Shown: positions 23,934 through 30,181 of the stretch, in pieces
Position numbering within the stretch: position 1 is the first letter of the stretch
Layout of the letters: each line of letters begins with the position of its first letter
Assembly (NCBI GenBank): GCA_022361535.1
Contig: JAKSAU010000243.1
Coordinates: forward strand, 1 to 30,181
From: Desulfobacterales bacterium
GTDB lineage: Bacteria > Desulfobacterota > Desulfobacteria > Desulfobacterales > Desulfobacteraceae
Direction of reading: 5' to 3'
DNA length: 30,181 nt
Made by a program: the position numbers and the translations under genes
Notes under the pieces: generated by a model
Told to the model about the DNA's origin: nothing
Databases searched by the model: none
Seen by the model: the letters and a program-made list of their open reading frames with translations, nothing else

Positions 23934-25256
23934 TCAATTGCCGCCGGAGTTGATCCGAATGCCAATAGTTGACGCGTCAGCCTTAAAAACAATTCCTGAT
24001 GCCGGGGCATGGATTTCACTTCCAAGGGAGTCTCCCATGGTGGCAATTTTTTGACCTTTTTCAACGCTGTCCCCTTCACCAACCATAGCGATTGCAGGCG
24101 CACCAATATGCTGCTGCAAAGGAATAGTCAGGGTTTCAGGCGCAAACCGGTAATCTGTCAACTCTCCAGTATCTGGAAAGCGGTTGAGATCCAGCATGGT
24201 TTTAAGACGTTTGGAAGGGGTTTTCCTGAATTGTGCCAGAGGATGGCCTGAATCTGCAACAGGGCCTTTATATTTTACTTTTTGTGCCAATGCCTGTTTC
24301 CTGTTGTTTATGCACACCTGGGACGGATAAAGCCCCTCAGGGCAGGATACAAACGAACACAAATTGCACTGGCAGCAATACAAAGTATGGGCTTCGGGTT
24401 CAGCAGGTTGGTCGCCCGCCAGGTGAAAGACAAGAGAACGCATGGCTTTATGCGGCTGAATAGGATGACCCAGAAGATATCTTGGGCAAAGTTCAGTACA
24501 GAACGTGCACTGGTCACACGCGGATTTGCCGATACGGTTCACCCGCTCTTCAGATGCCATATCCGTATATTTTCTGATCAGCACATGATCTTTTGGCAAC
24601 ACGATTAAAGCTGCAGTGGTTTTGGTAACCACTTTGCCCATGTCCGTGATAATCTGCCCCATCATTGGACCGCCTTCGATCACTGCATACTCAGAAATTG
24701 TGGGGCGGGCATATTCCAGAAGTTCGGCAAAGCTGATACCAATAGGCACCTCAAGGGTATGACGGTTCTCTACCTCTCCGGCCAGGTTGATAAATTTGGT
24801 GACGACCGGACCGTCGTTTCCGATATTCACAAGGGACTCTACGTTGTTGACCACAACCCCCTGGGAAATAGGCAGGGCGCCCGGAGGAACAATCATGCCG
24901 GTTGTTTCCCGGATCAGGGTAATTTCATCTCCTGCCGGATAAAAGTCGTCTACTTTGCAGACTTCCACATCTTTGGGCAGTCTTCCTTCAAGCATTTCAA
25001 TCAGGCTTTTGTGCTTCTTTTTTATGCCGATGATGCCTTTGTCTGCCTGGACAGCTGTCATAACCATGCCAAGCCCTTTAAAAAAGGCATCTGTGTGGTG
25101 AAGCAAAAGCTGCTTATCCTTGTGCAGAAGGGGTTCGCACTCTGCGGCATTCACCAGCACCGTATGAGCATTGGCCCCCACCTTCACATGGGTAGGAAAG
25201 CCTGCACCGCCGGCTCCGACAACCCCTTTTTCCTTTATTAAACTTTCTATATCCAT
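23934..25256 (-). CDS. PduS-like flavin/Fe-S electron-transfer protein (RnfC-like)
   Basis: This 440-aa protein opens with the RnfC/Nqo1-type flavin- and NADH-binding part (GVVGAGGAGFPTHVKV at residues 11-26, VVVNNVESLVNIG near 135). Two Fe4S4 motifs follow, C247-C250-C253-C257 and C294-C297-C300-C305. The C-terminus is a barrel-sandwich segment (MVGEGDSVEKGQKIATM). PduS-type proteins reduce cobalamin or pass electrons across the shell through PduT, whose homologue follows 36 bases downstream. In this locus it could serve either a B12 enzyme or cofactor balance for a non-B12 lyase. It is separated from the upstream EutQ-like gene by a palindromic element. Confidence 0.93.
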   Translation of the reverse strand: MDIESLIKEKGVVGAGGAGFPTHVKVGANAHTVLVNAAECEPLLHKDKQLLLHHTDAFFKGLGMVMTAVQADKGIIGIKKKHKSLIEMLEGRLPKDVEVCKVDDFYPAGDEITLIRETTGMIVPPGALPISQGVVVNNVESLVNIGNDGPVVTKFINLAGEVENRHTLEVPIGISFAELLEYARPTISEYAVIEGGPMMGQIITDMGKVVTKTTAALIVLPKDHVLIRKYTDMASEERVNRIGKSACDQCTFCTELCPRYLLGHPIQPHKAMRSLVFHLAGDQPAEPEAHTLYCCQCNLCSFVSCPEGLYPSQVCINNRKQALAQKVKYKGPVADSGHPLAQFRKTPSKRLKTMLDLNRFPDTGELTDYRFAPETLTIPLQQHIGAPAIAMVGEGDSVEKGQKIATMGDSLGSEIHAPASGIVFKADASTIGIRINSGGN

Positions 25257-25279
25257 TTCGATTCTTTCACAGGCTTTTT

Positions 25280-25402
25280 TGAAATTCAGAATTTTTTGCC
25301 AAGATCAAGGCGGACAGAATTTTTAACCGGACGAATACATGACGTATTTTGAGGATTAAAAAATCAGGGCAACGAAGATATTGGTGAAAAAGACGAATTT
25401 CA
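25280..25402. repeat. Imperfect palindromic intergenic element, MITE-like
   Basis: About 123 bases form an imperfect inverted repeat centred near 25341. TGAAATTC/GAATTTCA lie at the ends, with inner matching blocks CCAA, ATC and TTTTTAA, and a centre of AATAC-ATGAC-GTATT. It fills the 153-base gap between two genes of an otherwise tight operon and has no coding content. Its size and symmetry suit a small non-autonomous mobile element or a repetitive extragenic palindrome. No second copy is seen in this window. Confidence 0.5.
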
Positions 25403-25409
25403 GGCATGC

Positions 25410-25868
25410 TTATTGGTCCTCCCAGTTGGCCGGGTACGTCACAAAAATAAATTTGGCATAGTCAGGCACGGAAAACTGGATCTTGGTATTCTTGGGGATA
25501 TAGATTATCTCTCCCTGGTTGGCTGTGACTTTACGGCCATCCACAATAATGCTCAAAGATCCTTCCAGCACCACATCCACCTCATCATAATTCAGGGTCC
25601 AGTCAAATGTGGTTTCCTTCATCTCCATAACCCCACATCCAAGCCTTGGGCTTTCCTCGGTGGTCAATACATCTTTGAGAAATACCCTGTCTCCGGTTTT
25701 GCCCGTATCAAAAGGTTCCGGTTTGACGGTTTGGGGTTTGATTGCCATGACGCCGCTTTGGGCGTCTACCTGGCGCTCAAATCCCGGACCCTGGACTGCA
25801 TTTTCAGCCATGTACCGGGCCAGCACCTCGCGGACAATCCCCTCCAGCTTGATCTTATCAACTTCCAT
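25410..25868 (-). CDS. EutQ-like cupin protein
   Basis: This 152-aa protein consists of a C-terminal single-domain cupin (about residues 60-148: 'DWTLNYDEVDVVLEGSLSI', 'ANQGEIIYIPKNTKIQF') preceded by an amphipathic helix at residues 5-21 (KIKLEGIVREVLARYMA). The helix looks like an encapsulation peptide. EutQ proteins occur in ethanolamine and other microcompartment loci; the Salmonella protein was reported to have acetate kinase activity, while others are thought to bind metabolites. AAGGAG lies eight bases before the ATG. It follows a BMC-H gene by 28 bases. Confidence 0.87.
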   Translation of the reverse strand: MEVDKIKLEGIVREVLARYMAENAVQGPGFERQVDAQSGVMAIKPQTVKPEPFDTGKTGDRVFLKDVLTTEESPRLGCGVMEMKETTFDWTLNYDEVDVVLEGSLSIIVDGRKVTANQGEIIYIPKNTKIQFSVPDYAKFIFVTYPANWEDQ

Positions 25869-25896
25869 GTCAGGTTCTCCTTAAGGAAGGTACGGT

Positions 25897-26181
25897 TTAT
25901 TCGTCAGAAGCACTCTTTGTGGGCAGGATACCTTCTACATCAGTGTGGGGTCTTGGGATCACATGGATGCTGACAAGCTCTCCAACACGTTCGGCTGCAG
26001 CAGCACCTGCGTCAGTGGCGGCTTTCACAGCACCTACATCACCGCGGACAACCACAGTGACCAGGCCGGAACCAACCTGCTGTTTACCGATCAACTCAAC
26101 GTTGGCAGCTTTTACCATGGCATCTGCCGCTTCAATGGCGCCTACATAACCTCTTGTTTCAATCATTCCCAATGCATTCAT
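25897..26181 (-). CDS. BMC-H hexameric shell protein (second copy)
   Basis: This 94-aa single BMC domain protein of the PduA/EutM type begins [20 protein letters not shown]. It has the pore-loop region [20 protein letters not shown] at about residues 34-53. Hexamers of such proteins tile the facets, and their central pore passes small substrates. It differs from the other BMC-H of this operon (29571-29855) at only about ten positions, mostly conservative, plus the C-terminal tail. AAGGAGAT precedes the ATG. Confidence 0.96.
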   Translation of the reverse strand: MNALGMIETRGYVGAIEAADAMVKAANVELIGKQQVGSGLVTVVVRGDVGAVKAATDAGAAAAERVGELVSIHVIPRPHTDVEGILPTKSASDE

Positions 26182-26233
26182 TATTTTTATCTCCTTGTTC
26201 CGGACTACTCACCGGTATTAATCTCATTTTTAA

Positions 26234-26572
26234 CTAACAATCTTGCAACCGTTTCAACACCTGCACAGTGACATCCCTGATCATTTCAGGGTCACTCAAG
26301 TTAAAATCGGTTTTAAGCAGGGTAACAATCTGCCTGCTTAACTCCTCAGTGGTTTGTTTTCCTTCGGATTCGGGGGCACAAGCCTGCGGTGTACTGCACT
26401 CTAAAGCTGTATCTGCCTGGACCGAATTGGAATAGACAATGGATATGCCCCGGTTCCTTGCAGCATCCCTTGCACCAGGGGACAGGATATGTCCGGGTCC
26501 CAGGCAAAGCACCCCCTTGTCTGCCTGGATGAACTGGTCCAGGTTATGGGGTCCGATCAGTTTTTTCTTCAT
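26234..26572 (-). CDS. Small microcompartment-associated protein of unknown function
   Basis: At 112 aa this protein is not one I can name. The N-terminal part has 'GVLCLGPGHILSPGARDAAR' running into 'NRGISIVY' (about residues 20-47). This SPxARDxxxxxGIxI pattern also occurs in the EutT-like protein and, in variant form, in the PduM-like protein of this operon. A low-complexity linker follows, then two amphipathic helices, including 'MIRDVTVQVLKRLQDC' at the extreme C-terminus, which resembles an encapsulation peptide. The start has AAGGAGAT and abuts the end of the BMC-T gene. It may be a core scaffold or adaptor, which is inference. Confidence 0.7.
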   Translation of the reverse strand: MKKKLIGPHNLDQFIQADKGVLCLGPGHILSPGARDAARNRGISIVYSNSVQADTALECSTPQACAPESEGKQTTEELSRQIVTLLKTDFNLSDPEMIRDVTVQVLKRLQDC

Positions 26573-27166
26573 TTATATCTCCTTGCATCCGGCACAGGGA
26601 TCTAACGGGCACAATGCCCTGATTGTAGAAGAATCGGGACTCGGCAAAACCAGACGATCAACCAGATCTTTTCCCAGGGCAAGCCCTGCTGCCTCAACCC
26701 CTTCCTCTACAGCGGCAACATTGCCGCCCAGTACCAGATAAGATTTTCCATTTATACCGTTGGCCACAGTCAATCGGGCCAGTATGACATCAGCCTGTTT
26801 TACGGCTGCATCAGCAGCAGCAATTCCTGCAATGGCGCGCCGGCTCTCCACCACCCCCATTGCCGATTCCGGAGGCAAGGACGCTTGTTTTTTTAAGGCA
26901 GCCAACACCTGGGAACTGACACGGGACAGAATACGGACATCCACGGGAAATGGCTCCTCATCTTTTGCACGGGCCAACGCTTCTTCGACATCAGCCTGAA
27001 ACCCTGCCACCTGGATCATGTACCGCCCTGAGCAGATACCAGTTCCCTTAACAAGAGCTACGGGTGCTGCCTTGAGCATTTTATCCATGGCTTTTACGCC
27101 CTGGACAATGGTCCGGGTTTCTACAAGTCCTAAAGCGTCCATATGTACCGATTCCGCCGCTGACAT
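26573..27166 (-). CDS. Tandem-domain BMC-T shell protein with cysteine-rich C-terminal tail
   Basis: This protein of up to 197 aa has two BMC domains: first 'DALGLVETRTIVQGVKAMDKML' (about residues 10-31), second 'SAMGVVESRRAIAGIAAADA' (about 100-119). It would form a trimer in the shell. The C-terminal tail ends CPLDPCAGCKEI, with cysteines at about 186, 191 and 194 (C-x4-C-x2-C). This is unusual for shell proteins and suggests metal or Fe-S binding. A start at 27142 (MDALGLVE) is also possible, as neither ATG has a strong ribosome-binding site. It follows the vertex protein gene by 6 bases. Confidence 0.9.
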   Translation of the reverse strand: MSAAESVHMDALGLVETRTIVQGVKAMDKMLKAAPVALVKGTGICSGRYMIQVAGFQADVEEALARAKDEEPFPVDVRILSRVSSQVLAALKKQASLPPESAMGVVESRRAIAGIAAADAAVKQADVILARLTVANGINGKSYLVLGGNVAAVEEGVEAAGLALGKDLVDRLVLPSPDSSTIRALCPLDPCAGCKEI

Positions 27167-27172
27167 TTCAGT

Positions 27173-27448
27173 TTAGTTTTGATCGCGAACTTCCATTTCA
27201 TCAATGATGCCCACAATGGCTGCATCCACAGGGGCGTCTACGTGCTGAACTGTTTTCCGTGCTGAACTGCCCTGGGCAACCAGCACGGTTTCACCAATAC
27301 CTGCACCCACCTGGTCAATGGCGACAAGGCTGTCCCGCTGCCCCGGATTAACCGGATCATCCGGCACCACGATCATGAATTTCAATCCATTCAGGGTCTC
27401 TTCCTTTCGGGTAGCCCAAACGTTTCCCACGACTTTTCCAACGATCAT
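27173..27448 (-). CDS. EutN/CcmL family BMC-P vertex protein
   Basis: This 91-aa protein begins MIVGKVVGNVWATRKEETLNG, the standard opening of the pentameric EutN/CcmL family that caps shell vertices. It contains the 'VAIDQVGAGIGETVLVAQGSSAR' core (split here as VAIDQVGAGIGETV and LVAQGSSAR) and the end motif 'VDAAIVGIIDEME'. It is the only vertex protein in the window. It lies 2 bases after the PduM-like gene. Confidence 0.96.
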   Translation of the reverse strand: MIVGKVVGNVWATRKEETLNGLKFMIVVPDDPVNPGQRDSLVAIDQVGAGIGETVLVAQGSSARKTVQHVDAPVDAAIVGIIDEMEVRDQN

Positions 27449-27450
27449 TT

Positions 27451-28107
27451 TTACGCCTCTTCTTTCCCGGCAGCACTGCCGGTGATGATCCGGATACCTT
27501 TCTGCCTTGCCATATCAGCGGCCAAAGCTGTGACCAGGCATCCCGGGGCAATCACAATTTCCTTTATGCCTTTTGCACAAATTTGTGCCATATCAGATTC
27601 TGTCATCAGCCTTTTACGAATAGTTTGGGATGTCCCTTTATTCTCCGAAAACCTGCAAAGGCCGAATCCATCAAGTATTTTCTCGTAGTTTTTATACATA
27701 TCGAACAGGGCCGGTGGTGCTGATGCTTCAAAGTTGTCATGCTCAAATTCCAGGACTTCAATTCTTTTTCCATGCATGAGCAAAGAAAGCGCAATGCACT
27801 GAGCCCTGCCTGCTGCACGCCCTAAAGCCAGGTCTGCAGTGGATTTGAGTGACAGTTTAGGTAAGATGATACGAACACAGCCCATATCCATGATGTCCTG
27901 AGCGGTAACCTGCTCATCCATAAACGCCATGCAAACGTTGCCAGACAGCTTTTGTCTGAGCTTGACGGCGTCCACCCTGTCCTGGCGTTCAAGGACATAC
28001 ACCTGGGGGCGGGGAGTAGTTAATGAATCCTGTATTGAACCAAGATTGACGCCTGATTCCTCCAGCACCTTTCTGACGATCTTTTCGATCAATTGGGCAG
28101 ACGGCAT
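27451..28107 (-). CDS. PduM-like microcompartment protein
   Basis: This 218-aa protein resembles PduM, a structural protein needed for proper Pdu compartments, but is longer (PduM is about 163 aa). The N-terminus has an amphipathic helix 'AQLIEKIVRKVLEESG' like the start of PduM. The C-terminus 'IVIAPGCLVTALAADMAR' then 'QKGIRIIT' parallels the PduM ending with its CIVTAMARD-type stretch. The middle (about residues 50-150) is a mixed alpha/beta region of unknown role. A GGGGAGG ribosome-binding site precedes the ATG, and the gene overlaps pduL by 19 bases. The assignment rests on remembered family features. Confidence 0.68.
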   Translation of the reverse strand: MPSAQLIEKIVRKVLEESGVNLGSIQDSLTTPRPQVYVLERQDRVDAVKLRQKLSGNVCMAFMDEQVTAQDIMDMGCVRIILPKLSLKSTADLALGRAAGRAQCIALSLLMHGKRIEVLEFEHDNFEASAPPALFDMYKNYEKILDGFGLCRFSENKGTSQTIRKRLMTESDMAQICAKGIKEIVIAPGCLVTALAADMARQKGIRIITGSAAGKEEA

Positions 28108-28748
28108 AAATCCTCCCCGTCACCTGTCACAATTCTGCACCGGGTTGCGTTGTCGCAACCGCATCCGTTGGCCTCGTCCGCATCAATATGCAGGGCCAAA
28201 CGAAACTGTGGATGCACCCGGACTAGCACGTCCCTGAACACGGCCGGACGCTGGCCGTCCATGTTCACACAGACAAGCTGACGGTCTTTGACGTTTAAAC
28301 GTTCTGCATCTTCAGGATCCATATGAATGTGTCTGCCTGCAACAATAACGCCCTGCTCCAACCCAATGATTTTCTTAGTTGAGGCAAGGACAATACCGGG
28401 TGTCCCCTGGATATCCCCAGACTGCCGTATCGGCACTTCTATGCCAAGGCTTCTTGCATCGGTCAAAGAGATTTCCACCTGGGAGTCATCTCTTGCAGGG
28501 CCAAGTACGGCGACATTGTCAATAACGCCCTTGGGACCGATCAGGCGAACCCTTTCCTTGCAAAGATATTGACCCGGCTGGGATAATTCACGTACCGGTG
28601 TCAGATCCGTACCAAACAGTTCAAGGGCGTGCTCCCGTGATAAATGGACATGCCGGGCTGACATTTCTACGGGTATGCTGTTGTCTGTTTCTGCTGCCAG
28701 CCGTGCCATGACCCGGCTGACTATTTCTTCTACATCTATATTCTGCAT
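28089..28748 (-). CDS. pduL: Phosphate propanoyltransferase (microcompartment phosphotransacylase)
   Basis: PduL exchanges CoA for phosphate on acyl-CoA, recycling CoA inside the shell and giving acyl phosphate for ATP synthesis. The 219-aa protein has the zinc-binding histidines of both beta-barrel domains: H33 and H35 (SARHVHLS), H140 and H142 (AGRHIHMD), and H187 (LALHIDADEANG). Residues 4-20 form an amphipathic helix (IDVEEIVSRVMARLAAE) typical of the PduL encapsulation peptide. It follows the EutT-like gene by 5 bases. It is the natural partner of the aldehyde dehydrogenase upstream. Confidence 0.95.
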   Translation of the reverse strand: MQNIDVEEIVSRVMARLAAETDNSIPVEMSARHVHLSREHALELFGTDLTPVRELSQPGQYLCKERVRLIGPKGVIDNVAVLGPARDDSQVEISLTDARSLGIEVPIRQSGDIQGTPGIVLASTKKIIGLEQGVIVAGRHIHMDPEDAERLNVKDRQLVCVNMDGQRPAVFRDVLVRVHPQFRLALHIDADEANGCGCDNATRCRIVTGDGEDLCRLPN

Positions 28749-28753
28749 TTGCC

Positions 28754-29563
28754 TTATCCCTTACTGGGAGTTGCCGGATACATGCCGGCCCGTTCCCTGA
28801 CCATCATGATATAAAGGGCTGAACTCATACGGTTTAGTGCGGTTAGGATATCGGGCCGAAGCACCTCAAACTCTCTATGAAACGCCCGGACACCTGCTGT
28901 CTCCACCTCACGCACAAGGCTTCTTAAAAAATTCAGGCCTAAAAGTGATGTTCCCATATCCGCACTCGGGGTAATATGCCCCACCCCATAGGCCTTTTTC
29001 GGGTTATGGGAATGCTGCCGCAACTCATCCGGGCTTAACCCTAAAACGCTCTCTTTTTCCAAGGGCGTTTCAAGGACATCCGCTTTCATGATACTGCGCA
29101 CCCACTCCAGGATCTCATCCAGGTCCCCGACCATTTTTTGGCACCCCTTTTCAAGGGCACCTGCCTGAACCATTAGTATGGCCGACTGAAAACTGTCCAA
29201 ACGTCCTCTGAAAACAATCCGGTCATGCCCCTTATCAACCAGGCGGTTGCCTTTAAGATGGGTCATGTGTTCAGGTTTGCTGTCAAAACTGCCACCGTTA
29301 AACGCAGATACATATCTGGAAGCGATTTGGGCTTCATTTACTTTGGCGGCAGGTTGAGTTTGTGTCCGACAGGATTTACCAGAAGCATCCATTGCACCGT
29401 CATCCCCCTTGCCAGACTGTTTTGCGGTGACAAGGGGGATGCGCCTGTCAGAAAGGAACGCCCTGGCAGACGGGGTCAGCAACTGACCCTCTGCCAGGGA
29501 AAACTGTTCCAAGGCCTTTTTCCGGCACAAGGATCGAAGGTATGTTTCAGTGACAACCTTCAT
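28754..29563 (-). CDS. EutT-like cobalamin adenosyltransferase
   Basis: This 269-aa protein is collinear with EutT, which makes adenosylcobalamin for ethanolamine ammonia-lyase. The N-terminal 'QLLTPSARAFLSDRRIPLV' corresponds to the EutT LTPSARELL stretch. The middle has 'KPEHMTHLKGNRLV' and 'RIVFRGRLDSFQSAILM', and the C-terminal helix 'FEVLRPDILTALNRMSSALY' with IMM is highly typical. The CCxxC metal-binding segment I recall from Salmonella EutT is not present: only single cysteines occur (for example SGKSCRT). It may use another metal arrangement or have lost activity. It lies between a BMC-H gene and pduL. Confidence 0.85.
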   Translation of the reverse strand: MKVVTETYLRSLCRKKALEQFSLAEGQLLTPSARAFLSDRRIPLVTAKQSGKGDDGAMDASGKSCRTQTQPAAKVNEAQIASRYVSAFNGGSFDSKPEHMTHLKGNRLVDKGHDRIVFRGRLDSFQSAILMVQAGALEKGCQKMVGDLDEILEWVRSIMKADVLETPLEKESVLGLSPDELRQHSHNPKKAYGVGHITPSADMGTSLLGLNFLRSLVREVETAGVRAFHREFEVLRPDILTALNRMSSALYIMMVRERAGMYPATPSKG

Positions 29564-29570
29564 TTATTGA

Positions 29571-29855
29571 TTATTCCTGAGTCTGGGGAAGAATCAGTTC
29601 AACATCACCATGGGGACGGGGAATCACATGGATGGAAACCAATTCTCCAACGCGTTCTGCAGCAGCTGCACCTGCATCTGTGGCAGCTTTTACCGCACCC
29701 ACATCGCCTCTTACAATAACGGTTACAAGGCCTGCACCCACCTGGGTTTTACCAACCAGTTTAACATTGGCGGCTTTAACCATTGCATCTGCTGCTTCTA
29801 CAGCACCGACAAAGCCTCTAGTTTCGATCATTCCTAATGCGCTAAGTGTTGACAT
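29571..29855 (-). CDS. BMC-H hexameric shell protein (first copy)
   Basis: This 94-aa PduA/EutM-type shell protein has [20 protein letters not shown] near the N-terminus, [20 protein letters not shown] as pore-side sequence and a [14 protein letters not shown] end. It is nearly the same as the product of 25897-26181, but the DNA differs at many silent sites, so the duplication is not recent or has diverged under selection for protein sequence. A strong AAGGAGAG ribosome-binding site is seven bases upstream. Confidence 0.96.
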   Translation of the reverse strand: MSTLSALGMIETRGFVGAVEAADAMVKAANVKLVGKTQVGAGLVTVIVRGDVGAVKAATDAGAAAAERVGELVSIHVIPRPHGDVELILPQTQE

Positions 29856-29909
29856 GTTGTTCTCTCCTTTTTTATTACTTGGTTTTTAATTGTTCTTTGC
29901 TTTTATTAT

Positions 29910-30181
29910 TTAAACTTTTTCCAGCTGGCTTAGCACCATCCGGGTAATTCTTTCCACGTCCGAAGCCAGATTGGATTGAGCAACAGCAGAAACAGGCTCA
30001 GCTGAGAGCTCACCTGTGTCATAGGCCACATATCTGACATTAAATAAATGCTGAGGTCCGACATTATCCGAGGTCGAACTGCCGCCCACAGTACCGCATC
30101 CCAAAGTAAAGGACGGCGGCAGTGATGTGGAGATCCCCACTGCGCCCTGGGTTGAAGGCGTGTTAACCAACAAACGGGACA
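29910..30181 (-). CDS. CoA-acylating aldehyde dehydrogenase, C-terminal part (runs off the window)
   Basis: Only the last 90 or so residues are visible. 'LLVNTPSTQGAVGISTSLPP' followed by SFTLGCGTVGGSS and NVGPQHLFNVRYVAY is the typical end of PduP/EutE-type CoA-dependent aldehyde dehydrogenases, which turn the compartment's aldehyde into acyl-CoA. After a linker the protein ends in an amphipathic helix 'LASDVERITRMVLSQLEKV', which looks like a C-terminal encapsulation peptide. PduP carries its tag at the N-terminus; a C-terminal tag is more like the aldehyde dehydrogenases of glycyl-radical compartments. The start and catalytic cysteine are beyond the right edge. Confidence 0.92.
   Translation of the reverse strand, partial: SRLLVNTPSTQGAVGISTSLPPSFTLGCGTVGGSSTSDNVGPQHLFNVRYVAYDTGELSAEPVSAVAQSNLASDVERITRMVLSQLEKV

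Overview
The window most likely comes from a sulfate-reducing Desulfobacterota bacterium (Desulfobacteraceae-like). This is inferred from the gene mix: selenocysteine synthase SelA, a siroheme branch (HemC plus a CobA-HemD fusion), a very small sulfite-reductase-type siroheme/Fe4S4 protein, a TauE/SafE exporter and a bacterial microcompartment (BMC) locus. No rRNA, tRNA, CRISPR array or intact insertion sequence was seen.

Layout. (1) 1-5633, plus strand: a tightly packed operon with an HDOD signalling protein (cut at the left edge), SelA, a TPR protein, the phosphoheptose isomerase GmhA, a deoxyhypusine-synthase-like protein of unknown role and a SAM methyltransferase. (2) 5623-10911, minus strand: a four-gene operon read as TetR regulator, 851-aa beta-propeller protein, metallo-beta-lactamase-fold hydrolase and GPH/MelB-type transporter. 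A near-perfect 22-bp palindrome just upstream of tetR is the likely operator. (3) 11148-14852, plus strand: FmdB-type zinc ribbon, HemC, CobA-HemD and MoaA, i.e. siroheme and molybdenum-cofactor synthesis. (4) 14985-17050, plus strand: an envelope-stress-like cassette of basic exported protein, ECF sigma factor, membrane anti-sigma factor and second exported protein, with an ECF-like promoter in front. (5) 17054-22402: mostly single genes, namely an AI-2E-type permease, the small sulfite-reductase-like protein, an orphan nitrilase-superfamily protein with a strong terminator, a TauE/SafE exporter and a four-helix membrane protein. Two long stretches without a convincing gene lie at 20177-20972 and 22403-22830. 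(6) 22831-30181, minus strand: the 3' part of a BMC operon that runs off the right edge.

The BMC operon is read from right to left: acylating aldehyde dehydrogenase (C-terminal end only), BMC-H, EutT-like adenosyltransferase, PduL, PduM-like protein, EutN/CcmL vertex protein, tandem-domain BMC-T with a cysteine-rich tail, a small unknown protein, a second BMC-H, EutQ-like cupin, a palindromic intergenic element, PduS-like Fe-S flavoprotein, PduT-like BMC-T and EutP/PduV GTPase. Together these supply the shell (hexamers, trimers, pentamer), an aldehyde to acyl-CoA to acyl-phosphate core and an electron conduit across the shell. The signature enzyme that makes the aldehyde (B12-dependent diol dehydratase, ethanolamine ammonia-lyase or a glycyl-radical lyase) is not in the window, so the substrate cannot be assigned. 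The mix of Pdu-, Eut- and glycyl-radical-type accessory proteins, with tag-like helices on five proteins, is the most interesting part of the window.
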